64,000 bases of DNA from Rhizobiales bacterium Ga0077537 (GTDB lineage: Bacteria; Pseudomonadota; Alphaproteobacteria; Rhizobiales; Hyphomicrobiaceae): positions 930,001-994,000 of the forward strand of contig LNEM01000030.1 of the NCBI GenBank assembly GCA_001464955.1, read 5' to 3'. The position numbers and the translations under genes are program-made. This document shows positions 1 through 8,295 of this stretch, piece after piece. Below the pieces are notes generated by a model. It searched no databases. It was not told the origin of the DNA and was given only the letters and a program-made list of their open reading frames with translations. Position 1 is the first letter of the stretch. Each line of letters opens with the position of its first letter.

Positions 1-1
1 G

Positions 2-967
2 TCGGGCACTGACGAGGACGTCATGCCACGTGCTCTCGAGCAGGAGGCATCGGCGCCTGCAGAGCCTTTCGCCACCGGTGGCCCCGGCATCGCGGTGGCC
101 CAGGGCGGCCCGATGCCGAACATCCATCAGGTCATGAGGGCCCGCGAGCAGGCGCACATCGCCCAGCTTTCGCAGCGCGCCGCGGTCACCGCAGCCAGAT
201 CCCATGGCGCGCCCGCCGGCACCATCGACATGACGACGGCGTCGACCGGCGTGGAGCCGGCGAGCCCGTCGGCACCGACCCAGCCTGAGGCCCGTCAGGT
301 GCCTCTCCCTCCCGCCGCGATCGGACCGAACTCTCTTCGTGTCGCTGCCGCCAAGGGCAATGCCTCGGCTCAGCTCGAGATTGCGACGAGGTTCGCAGAA
401 GGTCGTGGAGTAAAGCAGAGCTTCGCCGACGCCGCAGTCTGGTACGAGCGGGCCGCCGCGCAGGGCGAAACCGTATCGCAGTACCGCCTGGCGACACTCT
501 ACGAGCGCGGCATGGGCGTGAAGCGCGACGTCGAGCAGGCGAAGGTCTGGTACCGCCGTGCGGCCGAGCAGGGCAATCTGAAAGCCATGCACAACCTTGC
601 GGTCATGGCCACCAGCGGCGCTGGAACTCAGCCCGACTACGCGACCGCCGCCAGCCTCTTCGCTATGGCCGCCCAGCATGGCCTGGCGGATAGCCAGTAC
701 AATCTCGGCGTCCTCTACGAGAGCGGCCTCGGCGTCCCGAAGGACCACGCGACGGCCTACATGTGGTACACGCTGGCTGCCAAGGGCGGCGATCAGGACG
801 CCGCTGCGCGTCGTGACCAGTTGATCGCGCGCTTGCCCGCCGAGACCGTCCAGGCCGGAGACCGCAAGGTCGCCGCGTTCCGTCCGATGACGCCTCGCGA
901 ACAGGCCAACAATGCCCGCGTGGCCGGCGGTGTCTGGCGTCAGGCCTCGAGCGTCTCGTCCAACTGA
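2..967 (+). CDS. Sel1-repeat protein, C-terminal part (5' end outside window)
   Basis: The frame is open to the left edge with no stop, so the first visible ATG at 23 need not be the true start and the gene is probably cut by the window. The first ~100 visible residues are a Pro/Ala-rich low-complexity linker. From about residue 107 there are four Sel1-like repeats with the typical A..G...AQ..La..Y..G.GV..d...A..WY..AA pattern. Sel1 repeats form alpha-solenoids that mediate protein contacts. In this order of bacteria a long coiled-coil protein ending in Sel1 repeats is often a PodJ-like polar localisation factor, which would fit, but the N-terminus that would show it is not here. The next gene lies 156 bases downstream on the same strand. 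Confidence 0.85.
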   Translation, partial: SGTDEDVMPRALEQEASAPAEPFATGGPGIAVAQGGPMPNIHQVMRAREQAHIAQLSQRAAVTAARSHGAPAGTIDMTTASTGVEPASPSAPTQPEARQVPLPPAAIGPNSLRVAAAKGNASAQLEIATRFAEGRGVKQSFADAAVWYERAAAQGETVSQYRLATLYERGMGVKRDVEQAKVWYRRAAEQGNLKAMHNLAVMATSGAGTQPDYATAASLFAMAAQHGLADSQYNLGVLYESGLGVPKDHATAYMWYTLAAKGGDQDAAARRDQLIARLPAETVQAGDRKVAAFRPMTPREQANNARVAGGVWRQASSVSSN

Positions 968-1123
968 CCGCGGGACGTGGCGTGCCGGCCGCCGCGATGC
1001 GGCGTCGCGCGCTGCTGCTTGCGACAATGGGGAAAGGCGCCACAGTCGTCGCCGCATCTTGCAAAACAAGTCGGACTCCTGTCCTGTGCCCTCATAGCAA
1101 TCGTTCCCGGGCAGGGCTCAAGA

Positions 1124-2050
1124 ATGCCAGTCGTGGTACGGCGGCCGAGGGTCGCGCACATCGTCGCCGTCATGGCGATTGTGTTGGCCGTCTTCGCGGC
1201 GGCATTTGCTGGACCGGCCTCCGCTCAGCGGCGCGACCGCGTGGCGCCGATTCCGGTGCCCGAGCCCCAGCGGATCGACCCTGTGCCGCAGCAGCAACAA
1301 GGAGCCGCGGCAGGTGAGCCGGCCCTGCCGCGCGAGACGGTGCAGGCCGATGTTTCAACCCGCAACGTTCCGGTCACATCGAATTTCTCAGGCACCGAGA
1401 TCGTGGTCTTCGGTGCCGTCGACCACAGCCGGCAGTCGAGCCCGGAGGCAGGCCTCTATGACGTCGTGATCGTCGTCGTGGGCACGCCGACCCGCGTGAC
1501 GGCCCGCAAGAAGAGCCGCGTCGCCGGCATCTGGCTCAACACCGATTCCGTAACGTTCGACAGTGTCCCGAGCTACTACGCCATCGCAGCGACGCGCCCT
1601 CTGGACGAGGTCGCTTCCCCCGAGGTGTTGAAATCGACGGGGATCGGCTTCGACTACGTCCCCATGGAACTGGCCAAGAGCGCCGAGGGCCGGACGGCGA
1701 GCGACATCCGCTCCTTCCGTGAAGCCATCGTCCGCTTGAAGAACAAGGACAATCTTTACCGCACGAGCGAATACGCCGTCGCGTTCATCGGCCGGAGCTT
1801 GTTCCGGGCGACGATAGAGGTGCCCGCGAACGTCGTCGTCGGCCCGTTCGAGACCCGCGTGTTCCTGTTCCGGAATGGCGAGCTGCTGAGCCGCTATACG
1901 GCGCGCCTCGACCTGCATCGGCAGGGCTTCGATGAAGCAGTCTACGGCCTCGCATTCCGTCGTCCGCTCGTCTACGGCCTGGTCATGATCATGCTGGCGA
2001 TGGGCGCAGGTATGCTGGCGGCGGCCGTCTTCCGCCGCGGATCCAGCTGA
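1124..2050 (+). CDS. Alph_Pro_TM / TIGR02186 family membrane-anchored protein
   Basis: The protein has 308 residues. It opens with a Sec signal (basic start, hydrophobic VAVMAIVLAVFAAAFA stretch, Ala-rich cleavage region), continues with a Pro/Gln-rich linker and a periplasmic beta-rich domain containing the VVVVG..T.....R.K.R..GIW pattern, and ends with one transmembrane helix near residues 283-303. This is the layout of PF09608, a family confined to alphaproteobacteria and of unknown function. The frame extends 49 codons further upstream, but ATG 1124 is preferred because the signal peptide begins directly after it. The next gene is convergent. Confidence 0.8.
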   Translation: MPVVVRRPRVAHIVAVMAIVLAVFAAAFAGPASAQRRDRVAPIPVPEPQRIDPVPQQQQGAAAGEPALPRETVQADVSTRNVPVTSNFSGTEIVVFGAVDHSRQSSPEAGLYDVVIVVVGTPTRVTARKKSRVAGIWLNTDSVTFDSVPSYYAIAATRPLDEVASPEVLKSTGIGFDYVPMELAKSAEGRTASDIRSFREAIVRLKNKDNLYRTSEYAVAFIGRSLFRATIEVPANVVVGPFETRVFLFRNGELLSRYTARLDLHRQGFDEAVYGLAFRRPLVYGLVMIMLAMGAGMLAAAVFRRGSS

Positions 2051-2056
2051 GGCCGG

Positions 2057-2785
2057 CTATCGGTCCGGCGCGAGGTTGGCCTCGGCCACCGGATAGACGC
2101 CGTCGTCCCCGAGCATGAGCACGCGCGCCGGCGATCGATGCGGTGCAAAGAGCGGCCGGAAGGCGTCGTCGAGAACGTTGAGGCCGCCGGTCAGCGCGCC
2201 GAACGCCGGCATGATGATGCGGTCCTCCGAGATCACGAAGCAGGCGCGCCGGATGTTCACGCCGCGAAGGCGCAATCGTGCCACCGGATGCAAATGACCG
2301 CCGACCTCGCCTGGCGCCGCCTCGGGCTCCGGAATGTGGCGGAGCGTCAACGGGCCGAGCATCACCGTATCGACATCCTCGCCGCCGAGCGCCGCACCCT
2401 TCGGATCGTGGTTGCCCGTCACCCAGACCCAGTCGCGGCCAGCCTGCAGGGCTCTGAGCCGGGCGATATCATCAGGCCCGATCCGACGCGCGGCACCCTG
2501 GTCGTGCAGGCTGTCCCCGAGGGCGATCACGCGCTTGGGCGCGTATCTGCGGATCGCGTCGGCCAGACGCTCCAGCGTGGCTTGCGTGTCGTAGGGCGGC
2601 AGGAGTTGCCCTCGCCGCGCCAGTGACGACGCCTTCTCGAGATGCAGGTCGGCGACGACGAGCGTCGCATCCGGCTCCGAAAAGAGCACGCCCGACCGAT
2701 CCGCCACGAGATCGAGGCCGCAAATGCTGACGCACGCCACGTCGAACGGCCGTCGGTCAGGCCGGGCTGCACTACGGTCGCTCAT
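2057..2785 (-). CDS. pdeM: PdeM, ligase-associated DNA damage response endonuclease (metallophosphoesterase)
   Basis: This 242-residue calcineurin-like metallophosphoesterase carries the full metal-site set: DLH (D46, H48), GDS (D91), GNHD (N125, H126, D127) and GHLHP (H164, H166). PdeM proteins are encoded beside a ligase-associated Lhr-type helicase and are assigned to DNA repair. Here the ATG starts one base after the helicase stop codon, so the two are surely co-transcribed and probably translationally coupled. The usual partners, an ATP-dependent DNA ligase and an MBL-fold exonuclease, are not next to this pair. Confidence 0.9.
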   Translation of the reverse strand: MSDRSAARPDRRPFDVACVSICGLDLVADRSGVLFSEPDATLVVADLHLEKASSLARRGQLLPPYDTQATLERLADAIRRYAPKRVIALGDSLHDQGAARRIGPDDIARLRALQAGRDWVWVTGNHDPKGAALGGEDVDTVMLGPLTLRHIPEPEAAPGEVGGHLHPVARLRLRGVNIRRACFVISEDRIIMPAFGALTGGLNVLDDAFRPLFAPHRSPARVLMLGDDGVYPVAEANLAPDR

Positions 2786-2786
2786 C

Positions 2787-5471
2787 TCACGTCCCCCGCG
2801 CGATCCCGTTGCCGCTGTTCGCCCCCACAGCCCCGGTCATGCGCATCAGTTCCTCGGCAGCCTCGCGCATCACGGTCTCACGCGCATCGCCCCCGACCCC
2901 TTCCCGCCCCATTTCGAGCAGGATCGGGACGGCGAGCGGCGAGGCGCGCTCGAGCGGCATGTGCCGGATGTGGCCACGTATCCGCCGCAGGAAATCACCG
3001 AGCCGCGCAATGTCGAGAAGGCCGGTCGCCGCATCGTGCCAGGCGGCCTCGAGAAGGACGTGGCCGGGCTCGTAGCGTCGCAGCACATCGTAGACGAGGC
3101 TCGCCGACACCGTGAGCTGGCGGCCGTTCTTTTCCTTGCCCGGATGCCGCCGCTCGATCAGCCCCGCGATCATGGCGCAGTAGCGGAACGTCCGCCGCAT
3201 CAGTGTCGTCTCGGCGAGCCAGGCATCCAGGTCGTCACCGAGCATGTCCTCGTCGAACAATGTGCCGAGGCTGAGGTCGCCGGCAGCGATCATGCCGGAG
3301 ACGTCCTCGAGCCCCCACACGTCGAGCGCGTAGTCGTTGGCGAGAAAACCGAGCGGCTTCGCGCCGGCCCTCTGCAGTCGGCGCGTGAGCAGCATGCCGA
3401 GCGTCTGATGCGCGAGCCGGCCTTCGAACGGATAGGCGACGAGGTGATATCGCCCCCCGTTCGGGAATGTCTCGATCAGCACCTCGTCGGCCGCGGGGAT
3501 GACGGAGGCCCCCTCTTGCAGCGCCAGCCAGTCGGCGACGGGCGTGGGCAGTCGCTGCCACCGCGCCGGGTCCGCCAGCATCCGCCTGACGCGGTCGGCG
3601 AGGTGCGTGGAGAGCGGAAACCGCCCGCCCGGATAGCTCGGAACGATGGGGTCGCTCGCCGTGGCGCGCGACACATAGGCCTCGTTGTCGCGAATGCCTT
3701 CGAGCCGCACCGTCTCGCCGCCGAACACGAAGGCGTCGCCCGGTGTCAGCTCCCCGGCAAACCACTCGTCGATCTCACCGAGAACGCGCCCCCCCGTGAG
3801 CGGCTTGGACAAGGGCACACCGGGGCGCCCCCGTCGACCGACCATCCGGACCTTCAGCATCGGGCTCTCGACGATGGTGCCGATGTTCAGGCGGTACTGC
3901 TGGGCGAAGCGGGGATGCGCGATCCTGAGCCGCCCGTCGTCCATGGTCTTGAGGCGGGCGAACCGGTCATAGGCCCGGAGCGCATAGCCGCCCGTCGCGG
4001 CGAGATCGACGACCCGGTCGAAGTCCGCCCGCGAGAGAGACGCATAGGGCAGCGCCGCCGTTGTCTCGGCGTAGAGGTCCGCCGGATCGAACGGCCCGGC
4101 ACAGGCAATGCCGACCACATGCTGCGCCAGCACGTCGAGCGCGCCTGTCCGGGAGACGACCGCGTCTTGCGCGCCTGCCTCCGCCGCCTCGAGCGCGGCG
4201 CGGCATTCGAGCACCTCGAAGCGGTTTGCCGGCACCAGCAACGCCTTGGACGGCTCTTCGAGTCGATGGTTGGCCCGTCCGATCCTTTGGATCAGCCGGC
4301 TCGCGCCCTTGGGCGCCCCCACGTGGATGACGAGGTCCACGTCGCCCCAGTCGATACCGAGATCCAGCGTCGACGTCGCAACCACCGCCCTGAGCTTCCC
4401 GTCGGCCATGGCGGCTTCGACCTTGCGGCGCTGGGCGACGTCGAGCGAGCCGTGGTGCAGCGCGATCGGTAGTGTGTCCTCGTTCGCCTTCCACAACTCG
4501 TGGAACATCAATTCGGCCTGCAGCCGCGTGTTGACGAACACGATGGCGAGCCGGTGCCGCGCGATGGCGGCGAGGATGTCCTTCACGGCATAGCGCGCCG
4601 AGTGACTGGCCCACGGCAGGGGATCTTCCGTCTCCAGAATGCTGACGTCCGGCTTCGCGCCGCCCCTGACCTCGATGCAATCCGCCAGCAGGATGCGCGT
4701 GTCGGCCTCCGTCTGCGCGTCGAGCCACGCGCGGAGCTCGGATGGCCGCGCCACCGTGGCCGAGAGGCCGATCAGCATCAGCCCCGGCGCAAGCCGCCGG
4801 AGACGCGCAAGGCCGAGCGCGAGCAGGTCGCCCCGCTTCGACGGGACGAGGGCGTGCAACTCGTCGAGGATCACTGTTTCAAGATCCGCGAAGAGATAGC
4901 CCGCGTCCTCGCTCGCGATCAGCAGGGCGAGCTGCTCGGGCGTCGTCAGCAGGATTTCCGGCGGCCTGGTCCGCTGCCGCGCGCGTTTCGATTGCGGCGT
5001 GTCACCGGTCCGCGTCTCGACGCTGGTGGCGAGCCCCATCTCCTGGATCGGCACCGTGAGGTTCCGCGCGATGTCGACGGCGAGCGCCTTCAGTGGCGAG
5101 ATGTAGAGCGTCCGGAGGCCGGCGCCCTTCCTCGGGGCGTCGTGGCCGCGCGCGGCCGAGGCGACGAGCGATGGCAGGAACCCCGCGAGCGTCTTGCCGG
5201 CGCCGGTGGGGGCGATGAGGAGGGTCGATCGCCGCTTGCTGGCCGCTTCGAGGAGCCCGATCTGGTGCGCGCGCGGCTCCCAGCCCTTGCTTTTGAACCA
5301 TGTGTCGAACGCTCCCGGCAGGAGCGGGCTCGCGACTGCGACGGAGACGCGCGTCACCGCCTTGCGGCGTGGCGCGGTCCGAGCGGCCTTGCCGCGTGCC
5401 GGCTTCCTGGAAGAGGCTTTCACCTGCGCACTCGCTCTGCCGGCCGCGACACGTATCCCATGCCGCGCCAT
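2787..5471 (-). CDS. ligase-associated DNA damage response DEXH-box helicase (Lhr family)
   Basis: This is an 894-residue SF2 helicase. An Arg/Lys/Ala-rich tail of ~45 residues precedes the core. Motif I is PTGAGKT (residues 88-94), motif II is DELH, the SAT motif is LSATV, and motif VI is QRIGRANHR. The C-terminal half holds the Lhr-specific winged-helix and accessory region. Lhr-type proteins are 3'-5' helicases acting on DNA or RNA-DNA hybrids, and this clade is tied to double-strand break or adduct repair through its gene neighbourhood. The start at 5471 is the most upstream ATG. The basic tail makes the exact start uncertain. It sits first in a two-gene operon with pdeM. Confidence 0.9.
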   Translation of the reverse strand: MARHGIRVAAGRASAQVKASSRKPARGKAARTAPRRKAVTRVSVAVASPLLPGAFDTWFKSKGWEPRAHQIGLLEAASKRRSTLLIAPTGAGKTLAGFLPSLVASAARGHDAPRKGAGLRTLYISPLKALAVDIARNLTVPIQEMGLATSVETRTGDTPQSKRARQRTRPPEILLTTPEQLALLIASEDAGYLFADLETVILDELHALVPSKRGDLLALGLARLRRLAPGLMLIGLSATVARPSELRAWLDAQTEADTRILLADCIEVRGGAKPDVSILETEDPLPWASHSARYAVKDILAAIARHRLAIVFVNTRLQAELMFHELWKANEDTLPIALHHGSLDVAQRRKVEAAMADGKLRAVVATSTLDLGIDWGDVDLVIHVGAPKGASRLIQRIGRANHRLEEPSKALLVPANRFEVLECRAALEAAEAGAQDAVVSRTGALDVLAQHVVGIACAGPFDPADLYAETTAALPYASLSRADFDRVVDLAATGGYALRAYDRFARLKTMDDGRLRIAHPRFAQQYRLNIGTIVESPMLKVRMVGRRGRPGVPLSKPLTGGRVLGEIDEWFAGELTPGDAFVFGGETVRLEGIRDNEAYVSRATASDPIVPSYPGGRFPLSTHLADRVRRMLADPARWQRLPTPVADWLALQEGASVIPAADEVLIETFPNGGRYHLVAYPFEGRLAHQTLGMLLTRRLQRAGAKPLGFLANDYALDVWGLEDVSGMIAAGDLSLGTLFDEDMLGDDLDAWLAETTLMRRTFRYCAMIAGLIERRHPGKEKNGRQLTVSASLVYDVLRRYEPGHVLLEAAWHDAATGLLDIARLGDFLRRIRGHIRHMPLERASPLAVPILLEMGREGVGGDARETVMREAAEELMRMTGAVGANSGNGIARGT

Positions 5472-5583
5472 GTGGCCCGATATCGCCGCTAGTTCAAGTT
5501 CGTGCTATCGGGACGTTCATGGATCGGTCGCCGGCTGCGTCGGCCGATCCGGAATGCCGATCAGGTCAAGGGAGCGACAGCGC

Positions 5584-5865
5584 GTGGACCGGAACAGGCT
5601 CTTTGGCGGCAACCCCATCGGCGTCCTCCTGCGCCTCGTCCTCTTGTCGATCATCGTCGGCATCGTGATGTCGGCGCTCGACATTCGGCCCGAGAACCTC
5701 GTCTATCACCTGCGGCTGTTGATCCATCGGATCTCCGACCTCGGCTTCGGCGTCTTCGAGGGCGCCTTCGGCTACTTCATGCTGGGCGCCGTCGTCGTGA
5801 TCCCGATCTGGGTGGTCCTCCGCCTGCTCGGGCTGCTGGGTGGCCGCAACGATCGGCCGAATTGA
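5584..5865 (+). CDS. DUF6460-like small inner-membrane protein
   Basis: This protein of ~93 residues has two hydrophobic helices (near residues 8-30 and 60-85) separated by an amphipathic segment. It resembles the DUF6460 family of Hyphomicrobiales, for which no function is known. GTG 5584 is preferred because AGGGAG lies nine bases upstream and the family start (basic residue, then LFGG.P.GV..R) follows it. An in-frame ATG at 5554 would add ten residues. Its TGA stop overlaps the ATG of the following MATE gene (TGATG at 5863-5867), so the two are translationally coupled. Confidence 0.7.
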   Translation: MDRNRLFGGNPIGVLLRLVLLSIIVGIVMSALDIRPENLVYHLRLLIHRISDLGFGVFEGAFGYFMLGAVVVIPIWVVLRLLGLLGGRNDRPN

Positions 5866-7253
5866 TGGCGTCACAACCGATGCCGACTGCTGCCGGGGTC
5901 GCTCCGGAGCCCGAGTCCGGCGGCGAGCAGACGCCTCGATCTCACCCGCTCGTGACGCATGCGGCCGTCCTCGCGATCGCCTTGCCGATCACGCTGTCCA
6001 ACGCGACCGTTCCATTGATCGGCTTCGTCGACACGGCCGTCGTCGGGCAACTCGGAGTGCCGCACCTGATCGGCGGTGTGGCCATCGGGTCCGTCATCTT
6101 CAGCATGCTCTATTGGACGTTTTCGTTTCTGCGCATGGGGACGACCGGGCTGACGGCACAGGCCCTCGGCGCGCGCAACAGTCGAGATATCGCGGGCCAC
6201 CTCCTCCGCGCCCTGCTCATGGCGCTCACCTGCGGCATCGCCCTGATCGTGCTGCAATGGCCGATCCGTTCGGCGTCGTTCTGGCTGACGGGCGGTTCGC
6301 CCGAGGTTCTGGCGGCTGCAACGACCTATTTCGACATCCGCATCTGGGCGGCGCCGGCGGGTCTCGTGAACTTCGCGTTGCTTGGCTGGTTCATCGGTTT
6401 GGGGCGGGCTGGGATGGCCTTCGCGATCCAGCTCTTTCTCAATCTGATGAACATCGCCCTCGCGGTCGTCTTCGGCCTGGTTTTCCAGTGGGGCGTCAGC
6501 GGTGTCGCGTGGGCGGCGCTGTTGGCGGAGAATATCGCCGCGCTCGCGGGAATTCTCCTGGCGGCGCGCGTCGCACGCGTCATGAAGGCCTCCGCGCCGC
6601 TCGCCGATGCCGTCGATCGCGCGAAACTTCTCCGCTCCCTCTCCCTCAACGGCGATCTCGTCGTGCGCTCCCTGACGGGCTACGCGGCCTTGATCGTCTT
6701 CACGGCCGAAGGGGCCCGCTCCGGCGACGTGACGCTCGCCGCCAATGCACTGCTCTATGGCATGATGGCGATCACCATCTACCTGCTCGACGGGTTTGCC
6801 TTCGCGGCCGAGGCCTTGGTCGGCCGCAGCATCGGCGCCCGCGACCGCGCCGGCTTCGATCGGGCCGTCGTCATCTCCACCATCTGGGCGCTGGTCTTTG
6901 CGGCCTTGTTGAGCGCGGTGATCTGGTGGGCCGGCCCGTCCATCATTGCGCTCAGCTCGAAAAGCCTCGATGTCCAGGCCGCCGCCATCGCCTATCTCGG
7001 ATGGGTGGCCATTTCGCCGCTGTTCGGTGTCTGGTGTTTCCAGCTCGACGGCATTTTCACCGGCGCGACGCTCACGCGCGACATGCGCAATACGATGATC
7101 GTCAGTATCGCCATCTTCCTGCTCGCCTACGTCGTGCTGGTCCGCGCCATGGGAAACCACGGCCTGTGGGCGGCTTACATGGTCCTGTTTGCCGCCCGCA
7201 CGGTCACGCTGGGGATGTGCTACCCCCGCCTCGTGCGTCGCTCGTTCGCCTGA
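5865..7253 (+). CDS. MATE-family efflux transporter (DinF-like)
   Basis: The 462-residue integral membrane protein has about twelve hydrophobic helices in two halves. The first half carries the MATE hallmark of a helix ending near TLSNATVPLIGFVDTAVVGQ, followed by a conserved G.TGLTAQA segment. MATE proteins export cationic compounds using a Na+ or H+ gradient. The DinF branch is typical of alphaproteobacteria and its substrates are mostly unknown. The first ~30 residues are a Pro/Glu-rich cytoplasmic tail. The start codon overlaps the stop of the upstream small membrane protein. Confidence 0.9.
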   Translation: MASQPMPTAAGVAPEPESGGEQTPRSHPLVTHAAVLAIALPITLSNATVPLIGFVDTAVVGQLGVPHLIGGVAIGSVIFSMLYWTFSFLRMGTTGLTAQALGARNSRDIAGHLLRALLMALTCGIALIVLQWPIRSASFWLTGGSPEVLAAATTYFDIRIWAAPAGLVNFALLGWFIGLGRAGMAFAIQLFLNLMNIALAVVFGLVFQWGVSGVAWAALLAENIAALAGILLAARVARVMKASAPLADAVDRAKLLRSLSLNGDLVVRSLTGYAALIVFTAEGARSGDVTLAANALLYGMMAITIYLLDGFAFAAEALVGRSIGARDRAGFDRAVVISTIWALVFAALLSAVIWWAGPSIIALSSKSLDVQAAAIAYLGWVAISPLFGVWCFQLDGIFTGATLTRDMRNTMIVSIAIFLLAYVVLVRAMGNHGLWAAYMVLFAARTVTLGMCYPRLVRRSFA

Positions 7254-7280
7254 ACGCCGCACGCCGGGCCGTGAGGCCTC

Positions 7281-8168
7281 TCAGGCGGCCTCGGCCTGAG
7301 CCGTCGTCATGGTATTGCCGGCGACCGTCGTCCGCCGCATGTCTCGCGGCTGGCTCGCGTCGTAGCGCCGGACCCGATGCAGGACCTGTCGGTTATCCCA
7401 CATGACGAGGTCGTGGCGCTGCCACTTGTGCACATAGACGTACTTCGGCTGCGTCGCGTGCTCGGTCAGGTCGCGGAGCAGAATGCGCGCTTCCGGCATC
7501 GACATGCCGATGATCCCGCCCGCATGCGACGATAGATAGAGCGACTTGCGCCCGCTGACGGGATGCGTCCGGACGAGGCTCTGCCGGACGGGCTTGAACA
7601 TCTTCTTCTCGTCCTCGGTGTAGTCGAGGAACCCGAGCGAGCCCCGGCTGTACATCAGCGAATGCTCGGCGATCATGCCGTCGATTTCCGCCTTCGTGTC
7701 GGCGTCGAGATCGTCATAGGCCGCGCGCATGTCGGCGAATTCCGTGTTGCCGCCCTTCTCGTTCAGGACCCGGCACGACAACAGCGAATACTTGGCCGGG
7801 ATGGCGCGGAACGAGGAATCCGAATGCCACAGCATGTTCCCGATGTTGAAGAGATGTTGCCGGCTGTCCTTCGGCAGCGGCTTGCCGTCTTTGCCGAGGT
7901 TCGAGACGTCGTTCATGCCCTCGCCGAGGCGCTTGTCCGCGGCTTTGGTGATGTTGCCGCCGCGCGCATCCTCCAGCGGACCGAAATTGCGCGAGAACGC
8001 CTGTTGCTGCTCGTCGGTGAGCGCCTGACCATGGAAGACGAGAACGGCATGGCGATCCATGCCGGCTTCGATGGCTTTCACGTCGTCAGGCGACAGCGGC
8101 TTGGTGATGTCGACGCCGGTCACTTCGCCGGCAAATATGGGTGTCAGTTGGCGAATGCTGATGGACAT
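7281..8168 (-). CDS. TauD/TfdA-family Fe(II)/2-oxoglutarate dioxygenase
   Basis: The 295-residue protein has the jelly-roll dioxygenase facial triad: HSD at residues 115-117 and a distal His in QVLHRV near residue 267, followed by the oxoglutarate-binding Arg in the R.MRRTTV segment. TauD/TfdA enzymes hydroxylate substrates such as taurine or aryloxyalkanoates to release sulfite or aldehyde. The substrate cannot be told here because no transporter or regulator lies beside it. The ATG at 8168 follows GAGGAGGA with good spacing. The frame stays open ~200 codons upstream, but that extension is Arg/Pro-rich and looks like shadow sequence. It is convergent with the MATE gene. Confidence 0.88.
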   Translation of the reverse strand: MSISIRQLTPIFAGEVTGVDITKPLSPDDVKAIEAGMDRHAVLVFHGQALTDEQQQAFSRNFGPLEDARGGNITKAADKRLGEGMNDVSNLGKDGKPLPKDSRQHLFNIGNMLWHSDSSFRAIPAKYSLLSCRVLNEKGGNTEFADMRAAYDDLDADTKAEIDGMIAEHSLMYSRGSLGFLDYTEDEKKMFKPVRQSLVRTHPVSGRKSLYLSSHAGGIIGMSMPEARILLRDLTEHATQPKYVYVHKWQRHDLVMWDNRQVLHRVRRYDASQPRDMRRTTVAGNTMTTAQAEAA

Positions 8169-8295
8169 GGGGCTTCCTCCTCGCGGCTGGCTTCTGCGCG
8201 GCATCCGAGGGCCGCAGCCGTTTTCGCCCCGAAAGGCTAGGCCAAGCGCAGCGCGAGGGAAAGTCCGGACATGGATGACGTTGCAGGGCGAGTCC

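Noticed and set aside
2724-4472. 582-codon plus-strand open frame
   Set aside because: It lies wholly antisense to the Lhr helicase, whose motifs are complete, and its translation shows no family signature.
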